This document shows, in pieces, positions 1-10,500 of a stretch of DNA of 64,000 nt. The DNA is from Leptasterias polaris (taxonomy: Eukaryota > Echinodermata > Asteroidea > Forcipulatida > Asteriidae). The stretch is from the NCBI GenBank assembly GCA_037783415.1, contig JAZGTN010000176.1, forward strand, positions 682,001-746,000, in the 5' to 3' direction. The stretch's first letter is position 1, and every line of letters starts with the position of its first letter. The notes under the pieces are model-generated. The model saw only the letters and a program-made list of their open reading frames with translations. It made no database searches and was not told where the DNA came from. The translations under genes and the position numbers were made by a program.

Positions 1-48
1 GATTTTATTGATAAAGTTACTAATGCTATCGATGACTCCAATCATACT

Positions 49-537
49 TTGGGGGTGTTCCTTGATCTTTCAAAGGCTTTTGATACAATAGACCATCAAA
101 TACTATTGCATAAACTTCCCAAATATGGTATCCGTGGAATTCCCCTAGAATGGTTTAAGAGTTATCTTTCAGACAGGCCACAATATGTTTCCGTCAATGG
201 CATTAAATCTGAGTCTGATGTCCTTACGTATGGAGTACCTCAAGGATCAATCCTCGGGCCTTTGTTATTCACCATATACATTAATGATTTCACAAATTCT
301 TCTAGTGTGCTTTCATTTATATTATTTGCGGATGACTCTAATTTATTCTTTTCCCATAGTAACCTTGACTATCTTGTAAACACTGTTAACAATGAGCTCA
401 AACTAGTTGCCACCTGGTTTACGGTCAATAAACTATCCCTAAATATCACTAAAACTAACTGCATGTTGTTCAGTAATTCAGTCAGAGACCTTCCAAGTCC
501 TATAAAGATTAATGACATTGAAATCACTGGAAACTGA
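49..537 (+). pseudogene. Non-LTR reverse transcriptase domain fragment
   Basis: The 162-residue reading frame carries the conserved blocks of a non-LTR reverse transcriptase. These are the LDLSKAFDTIDH motif near the start (catalytic Asp), a GVPQGSILGPLLF block at about residues 64-76, and the FADDSNLF catalytic pair at about 93-100. The frame ends in a stop at 535-537. The homologous protein continues in other frames (657-860, 862-1146), so the gene is broken by frameshifts and cannot make a full polymerase. It is continuous with the upstream sequence outside the window, so its true start is not visible. Confidence 0.85.
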
Positions 538-1372
538 TTGTTGCAAGTTTCTAGGACTTTTTGTTGACCGTAGACTATCATGGAATAGTCATGTTGATTA
601 CAGTGTAAAATTATTGCTAGAAATATTGGTGTGATCAATATAGGATCAAGCATTTTATGCCTGAACTGGTTTTACAATCTCTTTATAATACATTGATCGG
701 TTCTTATCTTAACTACGGGATACTTGCATGGGGATCAGGTTCTGCTACCAATCCTAATAGACTTCTTCTCTTACAGAAGCGAGCTCCGGTCTTCGTATCA
801 TTAATTTTGCTGAATTTAACGCACATACAGATCCCCTTTTCCATAAATATGCAATTTTAAAGTGAACGATATTTATTGTCTTCAGCTTGGGTCCCTCATG
901 TATCAACTCACTTGTAAAAATTTACCTTCTGCTATTCAATCATTTTTTTCTTTAAACTCAGATGTACATTGTATTTTGAACCATACCACAGTGCAGACTC
1001 GGGTGGTCTCCTACATGGGATCCATGGTGTATACTATCATCCATAGCCACACTATGTTAAATCCATCGAGGGATATACGCTGCTTTTGCATCACTCATGA
1101 TTTCGTTCGATACTATATTGCTGACCGGCAAGATTGTTGTGTTTGATTGTTGTGTTAGTCCTAGTCCATTGTTTGTGCTCGTTATTTGATTGTATTATAG
1201 TGTTTGCTGATTTTTCTTTGTAACATGCATGTGCATTAATTGAGACCTGCTATTATTTTTGTTTATTGGTGGCTCGACTAGACCACGGACCTCCACGGTT
1301 CACTTAACATTATTTTTTAATCTCAATGCATATGCATGCACTATAGGGACCATTGCCTACATGCTTTGCTTT

Positions 1373-1742
1373 TTAAAGGCCCTGTACACTATTGGTAAGA
1401 TCGAAAAACACAAATGTTCACAGATTCACATATAACTTACATGATTTAAAGTAAGTAATGGTAGAAAGGGTTCCTTAAAATATTTTTGCCTAAAATGCTA
1501 TCGTTTCTGAGAAATGAGTAAAACGTTAGTTTTTATCGCGCGCGATAATAAACTCGATGTTTGAAAAACAGAAAACACATAAGGTCTCTTTTCACTATTT
1601 TCTCGTGACCTCGATGACCAATTGAGCTCAAATTTTCACAGGTTTGTTATTTCATGTAGGCCTATGTGGTTGATTACACAAAACATGAACACTGTCTGTG
1701 ATTATTTTGTCAGCTCTGCCAATCCTGTATAATACCTTTAAA
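1373..1742. repeat. TTAA-ended MITE, copy 1
   Basis: About 370 bp starting TTAAAGGCCCTG and ending ATACCTTTAA. A near-identical copy lies at 5754-6116. The ends are inverted (TTAAAGG / CCTTTAA), with TTAA at each border. This copy holds about seven more bases than copy 2 around 1659-1667. There is no coding capacity. TTAA borders are known for piggyBac and Kolobok elements; which one, if either, moved this MITE is not shown. Confidence 0.7.
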
Positions 1743-2209
1743 TGGATCCCTCTGCAGTGTCACATAATGCTTTTTTTGTTTACATGTAATATTCTTCAAA
1801 CCTATGCTGTAAAACATTTACTTTGCATTATGTAATGATTACTTTTGATGTATTTATTATTGCCTTTTGCTTTTTTGATACTGTGGAAATAAACGAACCT
1901 TGAACCTTGAACCTTGAACCTTGAAGTGTAAAATTAATCGTATCACTAGCTGCTGGACGCATAGCTAAACGTCTTCGAACAAAACATCAATCCTGTCCTC
2001 TTCAAAGAAAAACGTTGTGGGCCTAATATTATAACCATCCAAGCAGGTGGCTCAGTTCCAAATTGACCATGGGGATCAGGGTTTGGTACCTTTTTCAAAA
2101 ATTACCACGAAATTAATGTACAAATCATTGAAGGTCAAATAATTTGTTTTTCCAAAAGCACAGGAAAAGTGGGCCTCGATTTTAGGCCTCACTGATAAGT
2201 TCGACTGGG

Positions 2210-3046
2210 CCAATATTTGGACCAAATTAAACATGAACAATATTATGGACGCCAAAGACAAGGACACCTTTTAAGACTTTATCACAGGATTCTGCCAACC
2301 CGAGATAAACTTAAACGCATGAAAATCATAGATACAGTCGACTGTCCTTTCTGTAAATCCGACACTGAAACTGTCGAACATTTGTTTCTATACTGTAATG
2401 AGGTGGTTGAACCCTGGTTATACGTCGAATTTTTAATTAGGAAACAAACTGGCTGGCGTTTCTTTTGTCTCAGTGATTGTATAAGAATTGTATGTATGAA
2501 TTTGTCATTTGTATCTATGATAATTGTTGGCATGATGATCAATGTTATTTGGAGAATCCGGTGTGATCTGGTCTTCAATGAGGACAACGTTTTCACAAAC
2601 ACAAACATTATCAAGACCTACAAAGAAACTCTCAGATCATTTCTACTAAGGGAGAGGAATAGGCTCCAAACAAGTAATTTTAACAAATTGTACAAATTCC
2701 TGTGTACTTTCAATGAAGACGAGAGTCCAAAGTTTATGTTCTGATCAAAATCGAATTTTGTCACCTCTCAGTTACTGTCCTTTGTGTAGGCCTTAATTTT
2801 AATCTTTTTACTTGTACTAGGTTGCTTTTTCATGTTTTGATCCAATTGCCTTTGTTTAATATGTAATATCAACTTTGTTCATTGTCCTTTAGTTTCTAGT
2901 AACCTATATGTACTTGTGTACTGATCTATCAGTACTTGCTTTAATGTTCCATAGGAGATGTATATACTTGTAATTACTTGAGTTGAATAAACGGAGTCTA
3001 TAAGAGCTCCACTCAAAAGAAAAGAAAAAAATAATAATAATAATAA
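2210..3046 (+). mobile_element. Tx1/L1-type LINE, 3' fragment with (AAT)n tail
   Basis: The C-terminal zinc-binding region of a LINE ORF2 (2217-2744) is followed by about 260 bp of 3' UTR. That UTR has an AATAAA at about 2986 and ends in an A-rich stretch and (AAT)n at about 3022-3046. The 5' side is truncated or frame-broken before 2217. It is in the same orientation as the first LINE but a different family. Nothing else was recognised between 1926 and 2210. Confidence 0.65.
2217..2744 (+). pseudogene. LINE ORF2 C-terminal zf-RVT-like domain
   Basis: The 175-residue frame contains HRILPTRDKLKRM followed by CPFC...H....C (residues about 44-60), the pattern of the zinc-binding 'zf-RVT' segment at the C terminus of L1/Tx1-clade ORF2 proteins. 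The hydrophobic and basic C-terminal part matches what follows in that family. No reverse transcriptase or endonuclease domain is attached, so this is a 5'-truncated remnant. The first Met is not necessarily a real start. Confidence 0.7.
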
Positions 3047-3334
3047 TTTATGTAGTATTTTTCCTACGATGCTGCTGTTGACATTGCTTTATTTTACAGG
3101 CTAGTAGGCATGGTAGGGAGGCCGAGGTAAAAACTAATACTTGACATGTTTTTACAATTAAAAAGATATTGTTGAGATGACACGGCAAGCAGGGATTGAT
3201 CAAACTATACACATCTGCCATCTAGAATCTCGACGACCTCATCAGACTCACTTCGACGGAAATAATCAAAGAGCGCCACCAATTGACAGAAAAGTGAAGA
3301 ACGTTTTGGCGAAAATAAGGTCCAAATCAATTTT

Positions 3335-3552
3335 AAAACAGGCGACGCGACGGACGACGGCACGACGCGACGGACGACGGGCGACGCGACGGCACGACGC
3401 GACGGACGACGGATGTCCAAGTCACCATGCAAATCAATTGAAAAACTGGCGACGCGACGGGCGACGGCACGACGCGACGCACGACGCGACGGGCGACGGC
3501 ACGACGCGACGGACGACGGAATAGGCGACGCGACGGCACGACGCGACGCATA
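3335..3552. repeat. GACG-rich minisatellite
   Basis: About 215 bp of short, imperfect units built from GACGCGACGG, GACGACGG and CACGACGCGACG. One strand is rich in GACG/CGAC steps and the other in CGTCG. A related short stretch near 3418-3450 (GTCCAAGTCACCATGCAAAT between arrays) shows a higher-order duplication of array plus flank. Translated frames give Arg-rich low-complexity peptides on both strands, an effect of the repeat and not evidence of a gene. CpG density is far above that of the surrounding AT-rich DNA. Confidence 0.8.
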
Positions 3553-3620
3553 TCTGTCGTCTTTAGAACACCATAACCAGGTGCTATCTATCGAGGTTGG
3601 TGTCGAGGTGTCGAGGTGAT

Positions 3621-4345
3621 CTAGAAGGGGGCTGAACTTCCCTCCAATAATGTCACTGTACTTAAGTGTTATAAGTTTTGAATATGAAACATTGAATTGC
3701 TGAACGTTATTAGCCACTTGGTGTCGCATCATAACGTTTTAACTTTGATGACGTACACATGTAAAAGTCAATTCTCTATGAGCTTCGAACCTTTGTTGCG
3801 AAGAAGGCGGCGGCGAAGAAAACGATGAAGGGTACTTTGACCAGCGACCATAGTGATCATAATTAGTTAAAGGGAATGTAGAGCGTTGGTCTTTCAAACT
3901 TTGTCCAAAGCAGAGTTTGTGAATGCTTTTTTACTTCAACTTCCGGTTTGAACCAGAAAGCAATTTCAAATTTTGGTGAGCCTCAAAGTTAAATTGGTTT
4001 TTTAATATTTCAATTCCAGTCATATGACGCATAGATTTACGAAAACATCTTACGACGTAGCTCAAGATATATGTTTTTTGCAATGTTAAACTTTGAATGC
4101 ACCGGGTGACGTCATTGAGACACACGTGTATGCACTTATTAACAGTACATGTTAGAGTCTTTCTGAAGTTTAAGTGTTGCGTGGACGACATCATTGTCCT
4201 TTGTTTTATGGACAACGAGTAAGTCGTTTTTCCGTGGACGGTGAAGCAAGAGAGGGCAATTTCTGACCTAAGGTTCGTTTCCGCAGTGACGTAGTAATTG
4301 CGCCATCAATTGTCGTTTGGTATGTTTATAGCCTACTTCAAAGTT
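3621..4345. other. No gene seen; short repeat remnants
   Basis: I see no convincing coding sequence. A segment at about 3930-3960 (ACTTCAACTTCCGGTTTGAA) resembles the CTTCCGGTT repeats that are abundant at 44.9-49 kb, so a decayed copy of that family may be present. Confidence 0.4.
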
Positions 4346-4656
4346 TATAGACCTTTCTTTTGTTGATAAACAAAGTGCGCCGGTTGGCATGGACGGCCGA
4401 ATGTTAGCAAAACATTCAATCGTGTTAAAAAATGTTGTGACCAAATTCAACATTTTCTGTAAAGATTCATGAACGGAAATACCTTCCATGATTGGTTGAT
4501 TTGTTTCCAACAAATTCAAAACTATTTTTGAATATTTGTGTAACACTGCTACAAACTATGGCAATCTGTTTTTGATTTGTAGTTATGGCTTTCCATACTT
4601 TTCCAACCTGGGTTGGCAAAAACTTGGGCTGTGACGTTGCAAAAGAAAGGTCTATA
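4346..4656. repeat. TIR MITE (TATAGACCTTTCTTT family), copy 1
   Basis: A 311-bp element bounded by inverted ends TATAGACCTTTCTTTTG and CAAAAGAAAGGTCTATA. A second copy, split by a nested insertion, lies at 21647-22253. TA at both borders is compatible with a TA target duplication. The antisense frame at 4268-4546 crosses it and is repeated at 21966-22160, which reflects the repeat and not a gene. Confidence 0.8.
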
Positions 4657-4771
4657 CTTCATCAACTGAAAGTTCCTAGTGGTTTTGGGCTCCTGAACTC
4701 AAACTTTTTTCACTTTAACTTCCCGGTTTGAAAAGGAAGACCACGTCAAATCGGGTCAAATCTCGAAAGTG

Positions 4772-4951
4772 TTTTAGGACATGGTAAAAAAAACAGCTAT
4801 TCCGCCCAGGCGGATTACTATTTCGCTCGGGCGGATTACTACTTCACCCGGGCTGATTACTAATCCACCCGGGCTGATTACTAATCCACCCTGGCGAGAT
4901 AGTAAACCGCCAGGGCGGAATAGCATGTTATTTTTTTTTCATGTCCTAAAA
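4772..4951. repeat. 180-bp palindromic element with internal GGCGGATTACTA repeats
   Basis: The outer ends are inverted (TTTTAGGACATG at 4772 and CATGTCCTAAAA ending 4951). The next layer is also inverted (GCTATTCCGCC and GGCGGAATAGC). The interior holds about five tandem variants of GGGCGGATTACTA at roughly 20-bp spacing. The whole can fold into a long imperfect hairpin. A frame on the plus strand (4781-5008) reads Arg/Ile/Thr/Pro repeats and is treated as an artefact. Confidence 0.7.
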
Positions 4952-4956
4952 ACCAT

Positions 4957-5753
4957 TCCGTACAAATCAGTGCGAATTTCTGCTAACTTTTTAAGCCTGT
5001 TCTACTGATTGTGAAAATTTATTGTAAGGTTCAGCAGGATTTATGCATTTTTGAAATATTAACATTAGATTGAGTGCAGTTTAACATCTAGCATATGTCC
5101 GAATACCTAAAACAAACAAAAAGGTAAAATACGGAACAAAACAATGTAAATTTTTGGGCCTCACCCGAATGACGTTGCCCGAACAAATAACAAAAAGACA
5201 CTAGGTGATAAATATTGTTAGTACATCGGTATTCTTTACTATTTCCAAGACAAGTGGCCCTCGCTCCCTCAGGAAAGTGGGATTTAGTTGTTTTAATTTA
5301 TAGGTACATTGTGCGTATCGTGCAGTCGACATGTGTTTGTGATCCACCATTTTGATTCCCGTTTACCTCAAGACAGGGCAAGATGCACGGTGACCAGATC
5401 CGTATTACCATCAGGCCAAAGCATGTAGAAAAGAAAATGTTATGTTTTTGGTGACACCCAATAGCTTATTCCAATTTCGTATAGATCATAATAGGAACTA
5501 TTTTACTAAAATCAAATGTGTGAACAAATTTATATATAGGCTCATTGTTTCATCTTGTAAATCAAGAAAAATAAATAAATAAACAAAAATAAACCATTTG
5601 TTATATTGACAAATCCAATTCAAACAGCACAATAGCTACCAATTACACCAGTTGAAAAGAAAATATAGAAATATAAAATTAAATTGTTCACTATTAAGCT
5701 AAGTAAAAACAGTTAGGCCTATATTCAACTAAATAATAATTAAATGTTACCAC
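4957..5753. other. No feature recognised
   Basis: AT-rich, with no convincing reading frame, TIR or tandem array in either strand. Confidence 0.5.
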
Positions 5754-6116
5754 TTAAAGGCCCTGTACACTATTGGTAAGATCGAAAAACACAAATGTTC
5801 ACAGATTCACACATAACTTACATGATTTAAAGTAAGTAATGGTAGAAAGGGTTCCTTAAAATATTTCTGCCTAAAATGCTATCGTTTCTGAGAAATGAGT
5901 AAAACAATAGTTTTTATCGCGCGCGATAATAAACTCCATGTTTGAAAAACAGAAAACACATAAGGTCTCTTTTCACTATTTTCTCGTGACCTCGATGACC
6001 AATTGAGCTCAAATTTTCACAGGTTTGTTATTTCATGTATGTGGTTGATTACACAAAACATGAACACTGTCTGTGATTATTTTGTCAGCTCTGCCAATCC
6101 TGTATAATACCTTTAA
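5754..6116. repeat. TTAA-ended MITE, copy 2
   Basis: About 363 bp, near-identical to 1373-1742, with TTAAAGG and CCTTTAA ends. It lies downstream of the stop codon of the minus-strand transporter gene. A perfect 33-bp hairpin begins 32 bp beyond its end. Confidence 0.75.
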
Positions 6117-6148
6117 AAAGATTACCGAGTTTAAATTTATAATTCATG

Positions 6149-6220
6149 AAGTTCTTCTTAATCTTTACATATTAGCCTACAATTTCATGTAGGCTAATAT
6201 GTAAAGATTAAGAAGAACTT
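6149..6220. other. Perfect 33-bp inverted repeat with 6-nt loop
   Basis: The left arm is 6149-6181 and the right arm 6188-6220. All 33 bases pair, with the loop ATTTCA between them. The arms begin AAGTTCTTCTTAATC and end AAGATTAAGAAGAACTT. The size is in the range of a pre-miRNA or short fold-back duplication. A stem with no mismatch is unusual for an animal miRNA. If the transporter transcript reads this far it would lie in or beyond its 3' UTR. Confidence 0.85.
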
Positions 6221-6460
6221 TCATATTCAACTAATAACTCAACTCATCAACCACAGTGACAGTGCAGTCAATACTTTTCAAAAGGTGAGTCAGATGGTTG
6301 TTTTTTTAGAATTTCATTTAGTTTCTGTTTCCGAATAATTTTTCTGTTATTTGATCGGTTGACTCCAGGATATATTTATAAACATATACTGAACCCACTG
6401 TAAAAATTGTTCAGCATATCTTGTGACATATCACTCCACTACCGATAATATTGGCATTAT

Positions 6461-6466
6461 TTTATT
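6461..6466 (-). promoter_or_regulatory. Candidate poly(A) signal of the transporter gene
   Basis: On the minus strand this reads AATAAA. It lies about 880 nt downstream of the transporter stop codon and would give a 3' UTR of ordinary length. It is only a candidate; the stretch 6221-7343 otherwise shows no gene. Confidence 0.3.
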
Positions 6467-7343
6467 GTAAATCCAATCTGGGATGTATGAAAACAAAATA
6501 AAATACATTTCAGACAAATAATTTGAACTATCTTCCACACAAAAATCCACAAGCTAATCTTCTACAAAAAAAGAAAAGGTCCTTGTGACTATTTTTGTTG
6601 CTGTTTGTTTGCTTGTTTTGGAGTTTTGTTTTTTTAGAAATTAAACAGTAACTTAATGGCAATGATCACTTATGGACAAACAGTGGGAAGGACCCGGAGT
6701 TCACTGCATGTGTAATGACCTTGGTTGGTGGCTTGCTCTTGTAATGGACTAATCCAGAGCTACCAACCAAGTTCATTGCCAAACAGTGAAGACTGGGTTC
6801 TCATTAAAATATACCTTAAAAAATAAACATCAAATACAAATCTTTAAAACATGGTAAAAATAAATAGATTCCATCCATGTCTTTTTAATTGTTCCTACTC
6901 ATACACACAATTAACTAATTATGCATATCATCAAGAACCAGACTATGCATTATAGAAATTAACTAATCTATACAACATATGAAAAACTTTATGTAATAAG
7001 TTGGTACACTGTCTGCACGTTGACACATAAGCGTGTTATGCACATGTACGTGACACTAACAACTCTTACCAAAAACATAAGTGATAGTTCCCTACACATT
7101 GTTCACATAATTTATATACAATACGATGCCAGTTTAGGGGTCATTTTTTCTCTAGTTCACTGAGCCGGTCTTTGTATCACATGCACCCACATGACCAGTC
7201 TTCAACCGACCACAGTGCAGAAAGTCTCCAAGGTCCTTATTAACAAACTACAGTGCATTGACATCAACATTCTTGAGAGCATTCAGCATCAGTTCTAATT
7301 CACAATCAAACTTGTGACTTGATGTAGTGGTTGCACAATACCT

Positions 7344-7525
7344 TTACTGGAAATCTGCAATAATGGATCTGACAGAGGTATAGACACCTGTCACTCCTCC
7401 AATCAATCCAAAGATAATCAGGAAAATATCTTTACAAATGATCATCATTCCTAAATCATGTCTTTTCAGCTTCAAATGTATTACAGCTGGGATAATGTAG
7501 GCAATCATTGTGCTTCCAATTGCTC
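7344..7525 (-). CDS. Transporter terminal exon (TM10-TM11, stop)
   Basis: The acceptor is CTGCAG|GA at 7526. The exon enters in phase 1, completes a Gly codon, reads 59 further residues and stops at TAA (7346-7344). It encodes GSTMIAYIIPAVIHLKL (TM10) and DIFLIIFGLIGGVTGVYTSV (TM11), the usual end of SLC36-type proteins with a very short tail ending ADFQ. Confidence 0.9.
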
Positions 7526-10500
7526 CTGCAGAAAGTCAGAAATGTGCATGTCATGTTAGAATCAACCTTGCTATTCCAAATACTAAACCCTGTGTCTCAA
7601 ACATTTTATTAAGTCTGTAGTATGAATGTACATTACATTTTGTATTTGTCATTACTCATTTATAATTTGGTTTATACCCTTACACCAATGTGTGTTAAGC
7701 ACTGTATACTCGGTACTTACCCGAATTCTGTAAAGAAAACAAAATTAACATCTATTAAATCATTGCGGTGCCCACTGCTAAGGATTTGAACCGCCTCTAG
7801 CCATCGGGCTAGCTCGGTGGTCTAGTGGTAAGACATCTGCTCAATTATATTCTTTATCCCCGATGCAAAAAAATTAACATCTATTAAATTACTCATCTAA
7901 TTTATTTGTACTAGTACCAATCCTCCAGACTCCTCCAAATCAAGGGTGATTTGGGAGTCCGCGAAGGGACGATACTTACCTGTTAAACCTACGAATGCAC
8001 AATTCCCTAGCCGAAGGCTTTCCTCGCTAGAATCTTTTTTTACCACACTGCCCGCAATAGCGCCCTCAAGCGTCCGACCCTTCCACCATGCCGCCGCATG
8101 TGGGACAACTCGTCCTCTTTTTCTCAAGTGTGAGTAAAAAAAGAAGAGAAACCGAGCCCAAGTGGGGAAGGAGGGTGGGAGGTTTAACAGGTAAGTATCA
8201 TCCCTTCGCGGACTCCCAAATCACCCTTGATTTGGGGGGAGTCCACTTCAGGGACTCCCTTACCTGTTAAACCTACGAATGCACAGATTAGCACCGAACC
8301 ATGGAAGAGGGCAGGGCGAGGCAAACTAAGGAGGAGACATTAAAAGGATCAAACTGAAAACCCTGTAAGTTCGTCCCTTCGCGTCCTCCCATATCATGAA
8401 AATTAAAAATCAAAAGGAACAAAAAGTGGGTACTCACCCAAAAGACAGTTCCAAGGGCCTTGGGGTAAGACATCTTATCCCTGTTGAGGGGTAGAACCCG
8501 AAGGCATAGCTGAGCAACCCGTCCATGTGTTCGCATGACATCTCGCAGATAGCAAGACGTGAAGGTTGAGGGAGTCTTCCAGGCTGCAGCTTGGAGAATG
8601 TCCTGCAGTGGGACTCCTTTCATGAAGGCCCAAGAGGTCGATACAGCCCTAGTCTCATGGGCATGGATACTGCCGCCAGGAGTGGTGGGCCACTCAGAGT
8701 TGGATGACTGGATTGCTTTAACAATCCAGCGCGAGATGGTGTCCGGCGAGACCGCACCATGGGGCCTGGTAGTCGATATGAAGATCTGAGAAACCTCCCC
8801 CCCGGAGTGACTTTATCCGAGCCAGATACCATTTGAGTGCCCGAACTGGACACCACAATTTATCCTCTGACACCGTAGAAACTGATTTGATGTCAGGGAT
8901 AAAGATATCTGGTGGCTGATAGGACGGTGATTGGTTTTTCGTAAGAAAGGAAATATGAGGGATTAGACGTACCCCATTCGGTTCCCACCTGATGTGACCT
9001 TGGTCAAGAGTTAATGCCCTAAGCTCGCTACGACGTCTTGCTGTAGCTATGGCCACCAGAAAAACTGTCTTAATAGAAAGGTTAAGCAAAGAACTGTGAG
9101 CCATAGGCTCAAAGGGCGCTTGGGAAAGTGATTGTAAGACCTGACCAAGATCCCAAGAGGGAAGGAGTTTCTTGCGGGGAGGACGTTCTATGAACATACC
9201 CCGCAGTAGCTGGGCCAAAGCCTTACCGTTAGAAATGGTCGACCCGTCCTGGAAACCATCATGAACAGCCCCCAAAGCTGCTCGATATCCCCGAACAGTG
9301 GCCACAGAGAGGCCTTGTTGGAACAGTTCGAGAAGAAAATTACCTATATGTCGAACAGATGCTGAGCAGGGATCAATAGATCTGTCCCGGCACCACTTGT
9401 GATAATGTCGAATCGGCTGTCGTACGTTCGCCGGGTTGACGATCACCGACCCCTGGCTGCCAAGGCTGCAGCGTCCGTTGAAAGGCCAGCTGAGCAGAGA
9501 GATCACTCGACAGCAACCAGCACGTTAAATGCAGTGTCCCCGACTGAGCATGACGGATGCGGGAATGAGGTTAACTGATCAGATCTTCCCGTTGAGGGAG
9601 AACCACAGGGGGATGTATGAGTAGACGGATTAGGTTTTGAAACCATGGTTGACGTGGCCAAAACGGGGCCACGAGAAGGACCCGACAGTGAGTCGCCTCG
9701 ATCTTCGTCAAGACCCTTGAAAGAAGGGATATTGGCGGGTATGGAGCTGTTGATAGCCCGAAGGGAAGCGATCGAAATTGGAAGGTTACGTTTGAGTAAC
9801 GGAACCGCAAGAAGGGCCGGTGATGTTTTGCAATGGGTACATGCAAGTAAGAGTCCTTCAAGTCGAGGGAGGCTGCCCACGCTGGAAGTGGTAACGACTC
9901 GAGGACTATGTGCAAAGTTTCCATCCGGAAGCGTCTTGGTCGTAAGTAACAATTCAAGGGGCGCAAATTTAGAATGGGGCGCCATTCCCCTGACTTCTTG
10001 GGTGTAAGGAAGAATGTTGAATAAAAACCCAGACTTTCCTGACTGGTTGGAACCCTGGTGATTGCTCTTTTGAAGAGCTGAGCTTGGATTTCTGACTCCA
10101 GTGCCAGACACTTGTCTGGATCTGACGGGACTGGGGTTATCCTGACAAGAGGCGACGACGGGGGGTACTTGTGAACTCGAGAATGTAACCGTGCCTGACG
10201 GTACCAAGTACCCACCTGTCGTCGGTGAAAAGGGCCCAAGTCTTTGCGAAATTGGAAAGACGGCCCCCCACGGGCCCTAGGGGAGGGGCCGAGAGAGTGA
10301 GATCGTCACCTACGCCACGGGCCACCCCGGGGCGACCCGAAAGAAGACTTAGGCCGAGGAGTATATCCAGGCTTGGAGCCGCGGCCACGACCATAGGCAG
10401 TGCGTGAAGGTGTGATCGGCGACTGCTGGGGTGTTGTGGAAAAAGTCGGGGAGGTTACAGTGGCAGGTCGAAAAGGCTTCAAAGGTTTCCTGGGAAAACG

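Larger units (their letters stand above)
1..1925 (+). mobile_element. LINE 3' part (CR1/L2/Jockey-like), decayed, entering from the left edge
   Basis: The window opens inside a LINE reverse transcriptase gene and runs to its 3' end at about 1925. The 3' end shows an AATAAA-like element followed by a short tandem 7-mer (TTGAACC, about four copies, 1895-1925). Such a microsatellite-like tail is known from CR1/L2-type LINEs. The reading frame breaks several times after 537, and the 3' UTR carries an inserted MITE at 1373-1742. The 5' end lies outside the window. The family placement rests on the reverse transcriptase motifs and the tail only. Confidence 0.75.

Noticed and set aside
3177..3732. 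Arg-rich reading frames on both strands
   Set aside because: They follow from the GACG minisatellite; no start context, conservation or splice structure supports a gene.
7777..7850. tRNA-like sequence (TGGTCTAGTGGTAAGAC and a reversed GGTTCAAATCC)
   Set aside because: The two boxes are on opposite strands and no full fold is visible; probably worn SINE pieces next to the DIRS insertion.
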